19,422 bases of DNA, from NCBI GenBank assembly GCA_023252335.1, contig JAJPEA010000012.1, positions 1 through 19,422 on the forward strand, written 5' to 3'. Of this stretch, positions 7,535 to 13,954 are shown one piece after another (positions within the stretch are counted from its first letter, which is position 1; every line of letters begins with the position of its first letter). The notes under the pieces were generated by a model. It had not been told where the DNA came from. It saw nothing but the letters and a program-made list of their open reading frames with translations, and searched no databases. The DNA is from Nitrosotalea sp. (GTDB lineage Archaea; Thermoproteota; Nitrososphaeria; Nitrososphaerales; Nitrosopumilaceae). A program made the translations under genes and the position numbers.

Positions 7535-7566
7535 GGAATCACACTTGAATTTTTCAAGTTGATTCC
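7535..7566 (+). other. Stem-loop between cbf5 and the next gene, covering the latter's TTG start
   Basis: GGAATC (7535-7540) pairs with GATTCC (7561-7566), and ACTTGAA (7543-7549) pairs with TTCAAGT (7553-7559) around a TTT loop. That is a 13-bp two-part stem with a small 2x1 internal loop. The right arm contains the first two bases of the TTG start at 7559 and the outer arm its third. It may be an operon-end structure or may block translation from read-through mRNA. Confidence 0.75.
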
Positions 7567-8008
7567 AAAAGGCGCAGCCATATTTTTCATAGTGGGACTG
7601 GTAGCTGCTGGGTTGCTTGGAACATATCTTTTGCAGATTGCAGATCAAATTCCTACACTTGTCTATGAAAATGGACCATCTCTGACTATTATTCCTGAAA
7701 AAATAAACTATCGTCCAGGTGAGCCTGTCCATATACGAATAATAAATTCTGGAACAGTACCACTCACATTTGCAGATTCATCATATGGCCTCAAAATTGC
7801 ACAGCTTGATGGTACCATAATATATTCTCCAATATCTATACAGGTTGCTTCCAAGCTAGATCCAAAAGAAGAAAAAGACTTTGTGTGGGATCAGACAAAG
7901 GCAGATGGAAGCAAGACGTATCAGGGACGATATAAAATAATTTCAAGTGCATCGCTAGATGATGGAAAAGTGATACAACGGTCTGTTACAATAAACATAC
8001 TGACGTAA
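7559..8008 (+). CDS. Membrane-anchored extracellular protein with BsuPI-like beta-sandwich domain
   Basis: A 149-residue protein with an N-terminal hydrophobic segment (residues about 6-27, 'GAAIFFIVGLVAAGLLGTYLL') acting as signal anchor, followed by an all-beta region. The pattern 'YRPGEPVHIRIINSGTVPLTFADSSYGLKIAQLDGTIIY...LDPKEEKDFVWDQTK...YQGRYKI' (shown in pieces) resembles the BsuPI / intracellular proteinase inhibitor fold and related Ig-like domains; this is a family-level guess. Start TTG 7559 is the only plausible one, with an AT-rich box about 30 bases upstream. The start lies inside a hairpin. It shares the reading frame of cbf5 after the TAA, without other starts between. No function can be assigned. 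Confidence 0.72.
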   Translation: MIPKGAAIFFIVGLVAAGLLGTYLLQIADQIPTLVYENGPSLTIIPEKINYRPGEPVHIRIINSGTVPLTFADSSYGLKIAQLDGTIIYSPISIQVASKLDPKEEKDFVWDQTKADGSKTYQGRYKIISSASLDDGKVIQRSVTINILT

Positions 8009-8055
8009 TCTATTCGTAAATACCGTTGATAGTTTTGCATACCAAGAGGATGATC

Positions 8056-8060
8056 TTTTT
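8056..8060 (+). terminator. Possible T-run terminator after the BsuPI-like gene
   Basis: A run of five T, about 50 bases after the stop at 8008, in a region with no gene until the tRNA at 8206. Archaeal termination often uses such runs without a hairpin. Weak evidence. Confidence 0.2.
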
Positions 8061-8161
8061 ACAACTATGGACTGGATAGTTTAGTTTGTTACAATTTTTC
8101 AACTGTTTTTGATGTCACTCTTGCAATGAGATCTTGTTTGTAAAATGATTGTTTCTTACAG

Positions 8162-8169
8162 TAATATAT
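8162..8169 (+). promoter_or_regulatory. Possible TATA box for tRNA-Ser
   Basis: TAATATAT centred 40 bases before the tRNA 5' end. Standard spacing would start transcription near 8192 and leave a leader of about 14 bases to be removed by RNase P. Confidence 0.4.
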
Positions 8170-8205
8170 GGTAGATTTCACAACGAAAATGATTGGCGAA
8201 ATGAT

Positions 8206-8304
8206 GCCGGGGTCGCCTAGCCTGGTAGGGCGCGCGCCTGGAAATTGATATACCATAGAGCGCGTACTCGCAAGGGTTCGAGAGTTCAAATCTCTCTCCC
8301 GGCG
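8206..8304 (+). tRNA. tRNA-Ser(GGA) with a ~15-nt intron at 37/38
   Basis: Acceptor GCCGGGG (8206-8212) pairs with TCCCGGC (8297-8303), discriminator G8304 as in serine tRNAs. The D arm is GCC...GGC (8215-8217/8229-8231). The anticodon stem is CGCGC (8233-8237) with GCGCG (8260-8264), anticodon GGA at 8240-8242. A class II variable arm, ACTC-GCAA-GGGT (8266-8277), confirms a long-arm tRNA. The T arm is GAGAG-TTCAAAT-CTCTC (8280-8296). The anticodon loop is 22 bases instead of 7, so a 15-base intron lies at about 8244-8258, the canonical archaeal position after base 37. The bases after the discriminator are CCT, so CCA is added post-transcriptionally. UGG (8239-8241) can pair with CCA (8253-8255) to make a minimal bulge-helix-bulge. 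Confidence 0.93.
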
Positions 8305-8320
8305 CCTTTAATCATATTCT

Positions 8321-8380
8321 ATATGGCAAAATTAGAGTATATCTCATAGATTAATATGCCAAAATAAAAAAACTATACTC
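8321..8380 (+). promoter_or_regulatory. Promoter region of the 86-residue gene with short direct and inverted repeats
   Basis: TTAATATG (8351-8358) is centred about 27 bases before ATG 8381, fitting a leaderless mRNA. Around it lie an imperfect direct repeat (8321-8334 and 8354-8367, 12 of 14 bases equal) and an inverted pair GAGTATA (8335-8341) / TATACTC (8374-8380). These could be regulator sites, but AT-rich DNA gives such matches easily. Confidence 0.4.
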
Positions 8381-8641
8381 ATGTTTCCTGAACGTTGCTC
8401 TATTCGAAAAAAAGGACGAGATTGTCCAATGTCACCAGAATTTGTGATTTCTGTAAAATCAGATGATGGAGAATATATGGTTGGAGTAACATGTGATATT
8501 CACAAAACTACCTTTACAGAAAAACTAGAGTCATTGCAAAAAGAAGGTAAGGTGCCACAAGGAACAATTAGTTTTACTGGTCTGAAACCTGTGGGTACTA
8601 GTTGTATCAAAGTAAACCCTGATGACTTGATTGAACTTTGA
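8381..8641 (+). CDS. Small Cys-containing protein of unknown function (86 aa)
   Basis: I do not recognise this family. The 86-residue soluble product has four cysteines (6, 15, 38 and 75) and a histidine at 41; 'CSIRKKGRDC' and 'CDIHKTTF' could supply metal ligands, but no standard zinc-finger spacing is present. The sequence alternates beta-prone segments ('EFVISVKSD', 'EYMVGVTC', 'GTISFTG') with one helix ('FTEKLESLQKEG'). Its own TATA-like element lies 27 bases upstream of the ATG, and codon use resembles the neighbours, so it is probably a real single-gene unit. It converges on the dehydrogenase gene, with only 19 bases between the two stops. The antisense frame at 8531-8725 has no support. 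Confidence 0.7.
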   Translation: MFPERCSIRKKGRDCPMSPEFVISVKSDDGEYMVGVTCDIHKTTFTEKLESLQKEGKVPQGTISFTGLKPVGTSCIKVNPDDLIEL

Positions 8642-8647
8642 TTTGTA

Positions 8648-8662
8648 AACCAGATATTGGTT
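8648..8662. terminator. Small inverted repeat between convergent genes
   Basis: AACCA-gatat-TGGTT lies between the stop codons of the two convergent genes. The 5-bp stem is short; a bidirectional terminator role is only a possibility. Confidence 0.2.
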
Positions 8663-9623
8663 ATGTCTTGACTTGATAGATTGGTTTTCTACCTGAGAGC
8701 CCCAATACCAAGTTCTTGATTGCAATTTCTGCCATTTTCTTTCTTGTTTCTACGGTAGCACTTCCACTATGAGGCATTAGTATTACATTGTCCATTTTTG
8801 TAATGGGATTCTTGGAATCAATTGGTTCCTTTTGAAATACATCAAGACCGGCTCCTGCAATCATTTTTCTTTCTAGTGCCATCGCAAGATCTTTTTCATT
8901 TATTATCTTACCACGTGATGTATTTATCAAAAATGCTGTCTTTTTCATTTTTTTCAATAATTTCAAATTCACAACTTCATGTGTTTGTGTGGTATGTGGA
9001 GTGTGGATACTAATTACATCACTTGTTCTAAACATATTATCTGATGACACGTATTTCACTCCCAACTCTCTTTCTTCTTTTTTTGACAATCTAGTTCTGT
9101 TGTGATATATTACATCCATCTCAAACCCAGAAGCTCTTTTTGCTACCGCCTTGCCTATTCTCCCCATTCCAAATATGCCCAAAGTTTTCTTGTACAGATC
9201 GGTTCCAAGAAACTCGTATGGGCCAAATGTTGTTCTCCATTTATTGTTCCGAATCAGTTTGTCACCTTCTGGTATTCTTCTAAAAAGAGATAGCATCAAA
9301 GCCATGGTAAGATCTGCTGTGGCTCTGGTCAATACCTCTGGGGTGTATCCTATAACAATGCCTCTTCTTGAAGCAGTCTTGACATCAATGTGGTCATAGC
9401 CCACACTGTATGTGGAGATTGCTTTGAGATTAATTCCTGCGTTAATCACATCAGAATCTATGGTATCATACGGATAACAAATCAGACCATCCTTGTCCTT
9501 GATTTTTGATATCAAGAGTTTTTTTGGCATTGGGATGCTTCCAGTATGGATTTCTACATCGTACTTTCTCTTGAGCTCCTTTATGGCAAAATCATGTAGT
9601 TTTCGTGTAAGTAGGATCTTCAA
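8661..9623 (-). CDS. D-isomer-specific 2-hydroxyacid dehydrogenase (glyoxylate/hydroxypyruvate reductase-like)
   Basis: NAD(P)H-dependent cytosolic reductase of 2-oxoacids. The 320 residues form the two-domain D-2-hydroxyacid dehydrogenase fold. An N-terminal substrate part holds 'AISTYSVGYDHIDV' and 'GIVIGYTPEVLTRATADLTMALML' (residues 88-111). The Rossmann motif 'GIFGMGRIG' has its glycines at 152, 154 and 157. The catalytic Arg is in 'INTSRGKIINE', the Glu in 'DVFQKEPI' and the His in 'LMPHSGSAT'. It is closest in appearance to archaeal glyoxylate reductase (GyaR-type); lactate or phosphoglycerate dehydrogenase is less likely because there is no ACT domain and the length is short. The residue after the GxGxxG strand does not let me settle NADH versus NADPH. 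A box at 9649-9656 lies 29 bases before ATG, suggesting a leaderless single-gene mRNA. Confidence 0.9.
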   Translation of the reverse strand: MKILLTRKLHDFAIKELKRKYDVEIHTGSIPMPKKLLISKIKDKDGLICYPYDTIDSDVINAGINLKAISTYSVGYDHIDVKTASRRGIVIGYTPEVLTRATADLTMALMLSLFRRIPEGDKLIRNNKWRTTFGPYEFLGTDLYKKTLGIFGMGRIGKAVAKRASGFEMDVIYHNRTRLSKKEERELGVKYVSSDNMFRTSDVISIHTPHTTQTHEVVNLKLLKKMKKTAFLINTSRGKIINEKDLAMALERKMIAGAGLDVFQKEPIDSKNPITKMDNVILMPHSGSATVETRKKMAEIAIKNLVLGLSGRKPIYQVKT

Positions 9624-9648
9624 CTATTTTGTTATGGTATGGAGTGCA

Positions 9649-9656
9649 ATTTTAAG
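9649..9656 (-). promoter_or_regulatory. Probable TATA box of the dehydrogenase gene
   Basis: On the minus strand CTTAAAAT, centred 29-30 bases upstream of the ATG ending at 9623; this would give a leaderless or nearly leaderless mRNA. Confidence 0.45.
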
Positions 9657-9733
9657 CGTATTCTGGTGAAAAATTAGATTATATCAAGTAAGATTCAACA
9701 TTAGGATTTGTCTTATTTTATCACAACAACTCA

Positions 9734-9741
9734 TTTATAAT
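9734..9741 (+). promoter_or_regulatory. TATA box of the eight-cysteine miniprotein gene
   Basis: TTTATAAT, centred 26 bases before TTG 9764, is a canonical archaeal TATA element at the spacing expected when transcription starts at the first base of the start codon. Confidence 0.6.
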
Positions 9742-9763
9742 TAATCAAAGTATTGGTATACGA

Positions 9764-9898
9764 TTGAAACACAAAGATGAATTTGCTATTTGTGTACAAT
9801 GTAGAAACCCTTTAGAAAAATGTGTATGTGTATGTCCATTTTGTGGGGAGCGAGATAAATGTGAATGTGCTTTGTTTGATGCAGCTACCGGCGGATAA
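9764..9898 (+). CDS. 44-residue eight-cysteine zinc-ribbon-like miniprotein
   Basis: A short open frame, TTG 9764 to TAA 9896-9898, encodes 44 residues of which eight are cysteine: positions 10, 13, 20, 22, 24, 27, 33 and 35. The spacing is CxxC-x6-CxCxCxxC-x5-CxC, with a zinc-ribbon-like knuckle 'CPFCGE' in the centre. Eight Cys could bind two Zn ions or an iron-sulphur cluster. Evidence that it is real: the strongly non-random cysteine pattern and a TATA box exactly 26 bases upstream, which implies leaderless translation from TTG. No in-frame ATG or GTG is available. It ends 56 bases before korA, in the same direction, but korA has its own promoter-like box. I cannot name a family; small archaeal Zn-ribbon proteins often bind nucleic acid or partner proteins. 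Confidence 0.72.
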   Translation: MKHKDEFAICVQCRNPLEKCVCVCPFCGERDKCECALFDAATGG

Positions 9899-9924
9899 AT
9901 TTCTAAATCGAGATTTATAGCATT

Positions 9925-9932
9925 ATTAATAT
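9925..9932 (+). promoter_or_regulatory. Possible TATA box of korA
   Basis: ATTAATAT, centred 26-27 bases before ATG 9955 (leaderless spacing). A second candidate, TTTATA at 9914-9919, would leave a leader of about 12 bases. Confidence 0.45.
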
Positions 9933-9954
9933 TTGATGAGCGTTTAGATCCAAC

Positions 9955-11868
9955 ATGTCTTCTATTGATTTTACTTGGGTCATTGGTGGTCCTCAAGGAG
10001 GAGGTGTTGAAACTGCAGCAAATATCTTTGCTGGTGCATGCGCTGGTTGTGGTCTGCAAGTATTTGGAAAAAGAGAATATTATTCCAATATAAAAGGTGA
10101 ACATAGTTACTTTGGAGTTCGAGTCTCTGACAAAATAATTCGATCAAATGTAAGTGGAATCACAATGCTTGTAGGCTTTGATGCTGAGACATTATTTCGA
10201 CATGCAGATGCAGTCTTTGATGATGGTGCTATAGTGTATGAATCTGATCTGTCTGGACTAAAAATAGATGAAGTTCATACTCTAGACGCACAATTCAAGG
10301 AACGTCTTGTGAAATATCTTTTATCAAAAAATAAACCATTAACCATTCAAGGTGCGCTTGATGCAGCCAAGGAAAGGGGCGTTGTTCTCTATCCTGTTTC
10401 ATTCAAAGAAATCTTGGCTAATTTGTCCGATGAGACAAATAATCCAAAACTGCGTGGAATGTTTCGTATGCAGAATGTTCTTGCCGTATCTATATCAATT
10501 GGGTTGCTGGGACTTCCACCTGAAACGTTGTTAAAATCTGTGGGATCAGTATTTTCAAGAAAAGCAGAGATTGCTGAAATGAATAAAACAGCAGCAAATT
10601 ATGCTTACAATTTTGCTACGGTGAAATATTCTAAATTCAGATACCAGTTGTCTCAAATTCCAAAAGAAGAACATGTTATTCTAGCTCAAGGTTTTCAATC
10701 CACAAGTCTTGGAAAGATAGCATGTGGTTGCAGGTTTCAATCATACTATCCAATTACACCTGCATCCGATGAAAGTGTATTTTTGGAATCAAATGAAATT
10801 TTTGAGGTAGAAAATAACAGACCTGGCTCTACGCTAGTTGTACAAACCGAAGATGAAATCTCTGCAATTGGCATGATTATTGGCGCATCTTTGACTGGAG
10901 CCAGATCTGCAACAAGTACATCAGGTCCAGGTTTTTCTTTAATGGCAGAGGCTCTTGGTTGGGCTGGAATAAACGAGGTTCCAATTGTGGTGACGTTATA
11001 CCAACGAAGTGGTCCTTCTACTGGCCTTCCCACAAGACACGGACAAGATGATTTACAATTTGCAATACATGCAGGACACGGTGACTTTCCAAGAATAGTA
11101 TATGCATCAGGTGATACTGAAGAGGGATTTTACGATACTGCAAAATGTTTCAACTTTGCGGACATTTATCAAATGCCTGTAATACACATGATGGATAAAT
11201 TCATTGCAAGTACAGTCTCTACGGTAAAAAGATTTGATCCTACGAAAATAACAATAGAGCGCGGAAAACTTTTGGAAAGAATTGGAGAACCTGAATACAA
11301 AAGATTTACACCATCACCTGACGGTATCTCTCCAAGATCAAGGCTTGGACTTGAAAATGGAATATTTTGGAATACTGGTGATGAGAGTGATGAATCTGGC
11401 CACATATCAGAAGATCCTGAAAATCGTATATACAAAATGGACAAGCGTGCACACAAGATGGAAATTGCACTAGATAAAATTCCAAAAGAAGACCAGGTGA
11501 TAAACTATGGCGTGTCTGATTTTTGTATTCTTAGTTGGGGATCAACAAAAGGCCCAATTTTAGATGCAATTGAGATGCTCAATAAAGAAGGCTATAAGGT
11601 TGGATTTGTCCAAATCAAAATGCTACATCCATTTCCAGCGCAATATGTACAATCCTTGCTTTCAGGAGTCAAGAAAATAATTGATATCGAAGCAAATCAA
11701 TCAGGGCAGATGGGATCATTACTTAATGAATACTTGGATAAAAAAGTTGACTATTACATATTAAAATACACAGGACGACCAATGACCTGTAATGAACTAT
11801 TTGATTCTATCAAGAAAATTATCGACAACAAGGCAGAGAAAAAACAGGTGCTAACATATGGTGTCTAA
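9955..11868 (+). CDS. korA: 2-oxoacid:ferredoxin oxidoreductase, fused gamma-alpha subunit
   Basis: With KorB, reversibly converts a 2-oxoacid, CoA and oxidised ferredoxin to acyl-CoA, CO2 and reduced ferredoxin. The 637 residues are the gamma-alpha fusion known from the two-subunit enzymes of Sulfolobus and its relatives. The N-terminal gamma domain (about 1-195) begins with 'GGPQGGGVETAANIF'; the alpha part starts after about 215 and has the diagnostic YPITP motif at 265-269, followed by 'VQTEDEISAIGMIIGASLTGARSATSTSGPGF' (in pieces) and 'GHGDFPRIVYA'. The C-terminal 'LSWGSTKGPILDAI' domain is also present. The YPITP motif and fusion match enzymes active on 2-oxoglutarate and pyruvate; which one is preferred here is not decidable from sequence. 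It overlaps korB by 11 bases. In ammonia-oxidising archaea this enzyme feeds the incomplete or biosynthetic TCA cycle. Confidence 0.93.
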   Translation: MSSIDFTWVIGGPQGGGVETAANIFAGACAGCGLQVFGKREYYSNIKGEHSYFGVRVSDKIIRSNVSGITMLVGFDAETLFRHADAVFDDGAIVYESDLSGLKIDEVHTLDAQFKERLVKYLLSKNKPLTIQGALDAAKERGVVLYPVSFKEILANLSDETNNPKLRGMFRMQNVLAVSISIGLLGLPPETLLKSVGSVFSRKAEIAEMNKTAANYAYNFATVKYSKFRYQLSQIPKEEHVILAQGFQSTSLGKIACGCRFQSYYPITPASDESVFLESNEIFEVENNRPGSTLVVQTEDEISAIGMIIGASLTGARSATSTSGPGFSLMAEALGWAGINEVPIVVTLYQRSGPSTGLPTRHGQDDLQFAIHAGHGDFPRIVYASGDTEEGFYDTAKCFNFADIYQMPVIHMMDKFIASTVSTVKRFDPTKITIERGKLLERIGEPEYKRFTPSPDGISPRSRLGLENGIFWNTGDESDESGHISEDPENRIYKMDKRAHKMEIALDKIPKEDQVINYGVSDFCILSWGSTKGPILDAIEMLNKEGYKVGFVQIKMLHPFPAQYVQSLLSGVKKIIDIEANQSGQMGSLLNEYLDKKVDYYILKYTGRPMTCNELFDSIKKIIDNKAEKKQVLTYGV

Positions 11869-12823
11869 TGTAGCTGATTACAAAACTGAAGTGCACAATG
11901 ATTGGTGTCCCGGATGCGGCGATTTCGGTATAGTAAGTGCAATTCAAATGGCTCTTGCAGAAATGGAAATTCCAAGACACAAGGCTGTAATTTTTTCTGG
12001 GGTGGGATGCTCTGGAAAAACTTCACATTATCTTAATGTGTATGGTGTTCACACTTTGCATGGTAGAGTATTGCCATTTTCGCAAGGTGCCAAGCTTGCA
12101 AATCCTGAGATGACTGTAGTTGCAGTAGGCGGCGATGGTGACGGATTGGGAATTGGAGCAGGACATTTTGTTGCAGCTGGTAGAAGAAACGTGGATATGA
12201 CATATCTTATTTTTAACAACGGAGTGTACGGTCTTACCAAAGGACAAGCATCGCCTACACTAAAACTTGGACTACAAACAAAATCTCTTCCTGAACCAAA
12301 TGTTAACCAGTCTGTGAATCCTATTGCACTAGCTATTGCAAGTGGATTTACGTTTGTTGCAAGAGGTTATGCATATGATGTACGACAACTCAAAGATTTG
12401 ATAATTGCAGCAGTAAAACATAGAGGTCTTTCATTTCTTGATGTACTACAGCCATGTCCAACTTACAATGATATCAACACTAGAGATTGGTTCTCAGGCA
12501 TGGATAACATTGATGAAATTACAAATAGACCAAGACCTCGAATATACAAACTTGAGGATGTGGGGTATGATCCAGTTGTGCATATAGATTCTCCACAAGA
12601 AGAAAACGAAAAACTAACTCAGGCCTTGATAAAATCTAATGAATGGGATGCAAAGATTCCTACTGGAATATTTTACAAAAATGATATAGCCCAGTCATAT
12701 GACCAAAGAATGGCAGAGCGAATTCCAAACTATATTGAAAATCCTCCTGCGTATCAAGAAATTTCTGCTGCTGGCAAGTCCATAACCGACATATCTAAAA
12801 TGCTTGATAAACTAGAAGTCTGA
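11858..12823 (+). CDS. korB: 2-oxoacid:ferredoxin oxidoreductase, beta subunit
   Basis: Thiamine-pyrophosphate and [4Fe-4S]-binding partner of KorA, 321 residues. The cluster ligands are visible: C17 and C20 in 'WCPGCGD', C51 in 'GVGCSGK', and a fourth Cys in 'VLQPCPTYND' (about 199). The TPP/Mg motif is 'GGDGDGLGIGAGHF' (GDGD at 92-95) and continues to 'FNNGVYGLTKGQASPT'. K54, just after C51, sits where the Sulfolobus enzyme has the lysine that contacts the substrate carboxylate. ATG 11858 lies within the end of korA, so translation is coupled. The C-terminal ~90 residues ('YKLEDVGYDPV...') are the usual extension. A hairpin follows 22 bases after the stop. Confidence 0.94.
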   Translation: MVSNVADYKTEVHNDWCPGCGDFGIVSAIQMALAEMEIPRHKAVIFSGVGCSGKTSHYLNVYGVHTLHGRVLPFSQGAKLANPEMTVVAVGGDGDGLGIGAGHFVAAGRRNVDMTYLIFNNGVYGLTKGQASPTLKLGLQTKSLPEPNVNQSVNPIALAIASGFTFVARGYAYDVRQLKDLIIAAVKHRGLSFLDVLQPCPTYNDINTRDWFSGMDNIDEITNRPRPRIYKLEDVGYDPVVHIDSPQEENEKLTQALIKSNEWDAKIPTGIFYKNDIAQSYDQRMAERIPNYIENPPAYQEISAAGKSITDISKMLDKLEV

Positions 12824-12844
12824 TTGACAAATTTGTGATTACTA

Positions 12845-12870
12845 TGGAAACAATTGGATAATTGGTTCCA
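12845..12870 (+). other. 11-bp stem-loop downstream of korB
   Basis: TGGAAACAATT (12845-12855), loop GGAT, AATTGGTTCCA (12860-12870): ten of eleven positions pair. It lies between the korB stop and the TATA box of the next gene. There is no T-run after it, so it may be a 3'-end processing or stability element or a dyad operator for the next promoter. Confidence 0.6.
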
Positions 12871-12875
12871 ATAAT

Positions 12876-12883
12876 GATATAAG
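12876..12883 (+). promoter_or_regulatory. Probable TATA box for the 144-residue gene
   Basis: GATATAAG, centred 37 bases before TTG 12917; start of transcription near 12906 would give a leader of about 11 bases. Confidence 0.5.
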
Positions 12884-12916
12884 TTATTACCATCTTCGTA
12901 AAAAGAGTATTCTACT

Positions 12917-13351
12917 TTGAATCTAGACGAAGTAAACAAGATATTTCGAAAATCTATCATAGACGGGTATTTCGAACCAAATCTTGTGAAATTAGATTTC
13001 AAAAAATCAAATGTAAAACATCCTACAATTAGAGATGACGGACTGATGCAAACAAATCTTTTGCATCTTTTTTTTGACATTGATACAGGCTCTGATTATC
13101 CTGATGGTGATGAATGGTTCATGGCAGAATTTCTTTTTCCATATAACATAAAAATTCCTGATAGTCTAAAGGGACCTGATTATTTTAGCACATTATCTGT
13201 TGGTGAGGGGAAAAACTTTTGGAGGCATAGAGAACTTATCAGATACAAGTATGGCAAATCCAAAAAATTGGAAGAATCTATAGATTTTATTGAAAAAAAA
13301 TATCGTCAATTACATTCCATGCTAGAACCGCTAGAAAAAGAAATCAAGTAA
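12917..13351 (+). CDS. Protein of unknown function (144 aa)
   Basis: Not recognised. A soluble 144-residue protein with mixed alpha/beta character: an N-terminal helix ('LDEVNKIFRKSII'), a strand-rich, acidic centre with 'FFDIDTGSDYPDGDEWFMAEFLFP', and a charged C-terminal helix ('EESIDFIEKKYRQLHSMLEPLEKEI') likely to form a coiled coil. No cysteines, no signal peptide, no membrane segment. Start TTG 12917; no in-frame ATG nearby would keep the N-terminal helix. It has its own TATA-like box and lies downstream of korB after a hairpin. Its 3' end overlaps the opposite gene by 8 bases. Probably a lineage-specific conserved protein. Confidence 0.68.
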   Translation: MNLDEVNKIFRKSIIDGYFEPNLVKLDFKKSNVKHPTIRDDGLMQTNLLHLFFDIDTGSDYPDGDEWFMAEFLFPYNIKIPDSLKGPDYFSTLSVGEGKNFWRHRELIRYKYGKSKKLEESIDFIEKKYRQLHSMLEPLEKEIK

Positions 13352-13874
13352 TTTTCCATTCATTTTCTGCAAAATGATATGTCTGATCTTCTGAATTGGC
13401 ATTAATGTTCCATTTTCCAGTCATGTCATCAAATTGATATGAAACTTGTGTTATAGATTTTGGAATCTTTTTTGGATCCAAATGATATGGCAACAGCTCT
13501 AACACAAAATCTATCTTATCCACTGCAGTATCAAATGAATGTCTTTCATCAAGATCTATCGTAAATACAATACTTGGGTTTGCAGTAAATCTAATGTATA
13601 CGCGTAAACTTTTTCCTCCTCCTCTACGTCTCTTCATCTCTTTTATGATGCCCTTCATCTTGTCCCATCGAGTGACTCCTAACTGTTTGAAAAAAGCCTC
13701 ATTGAATGCTAGTGGAAATGTAACATCAATCACAGTTGTAAAATCTTCCTCTTGTTCTGCATTGGGATCTTCTTGTACGTTGAATAAGTTATGTAGCAAA
13801 CTATAGAGAACCTCCAATTCCCATGGGGAAATGCCATAAAATTTCAAGTAAAGTGGAATTTTTGATATGCTCAT
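13344..13874 (-). CDS. Protein of unknown function (176 aa)
   Basis: Not recognised. A 176-residue soluble protein. The N-terminal part ('SISKIPLYLKFYGISPWELEVLYSLLHNLF') is helical, followed by an acidic loop ('QEDPNAEQEEDF'). A basic patch, 'KMKGIIKEMKRRRGGGKSLRVYIRF' (about residues 73-97), could bind nucleic acid or another polyanion. A beta-rich C-terminal half has 'SIVFTIDLDERHSF' and 'QVSYQFDDMTGKWNIN'. There are no cysteines and no membrane segment. The ATG has a TATA-like element (13898-13905) 27-28 bases upstream, which points to leaderless expression and supports the start. The gene is convergent with, and overlaps by 8 bases, the 144-residue gene. Confidence 0.7.
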   Translation of the reverse strand: MSISKIPLYLKFYGISPWELEVLYSLLHNLFNVQEDPNAEQEEDFTTVIDVTFPLAFNEAFFKQLGVTRWDKMKGIIKEMKRRRGGGKSLRVYIRFTANPSIVFTIDLDERHSFDTAVDKIDFVLELLPYHLDPKKIPKSITQVSYQFDDMTGKWNINANSEDQTYHFAENEWKIT

Positions 13875-13897
13875 TTACAGATAATCATGAAAATTTC

Positions 13898-13905
13898 TAA
13901 TTAAA
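13898..13905 (-). promoter_or_regulatory. Probable TATA box of the 176-residue gene
   Basis: TTTAATTA on the minus strand, centred 27-28 bases before the ATG at 13874; leaderless spacing. Confidence 0.5.
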
Positions 13906-13954
13906 GGTTCACTGGAGCAATTCTTTACAAGTCACTTCTAGCTAGTGTGAATTA

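Noticed and set aside
7531..7559. Possible Cbf5-membrane protein fusion by stop read-through (same frame after TAA)
   Set aside because: Cbf5 is already full length, and nothing suggests recoding at this TAA; the shared frame is probably chance.
8009..8205. Intergenic stretch before the tRNA examined for a small RNA or gene
   Set aside because: Only a short T-run and a TATA-like box are visible; no stable structure or coding pattern.
8089..8289. 66-residue minus-strand frame overlapping the tRNA
   Set aside because: It covers most of the tRNA-Ser gene, which has complete cloverleaf pairing; a coding gene there is not credible.
9745..10104. 119-residue minus-strand frame across the eight-Cys gene and korA start
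   Set aside because: It is antisense to two supported plus-strand genes and their promoters, and its composition looks random.
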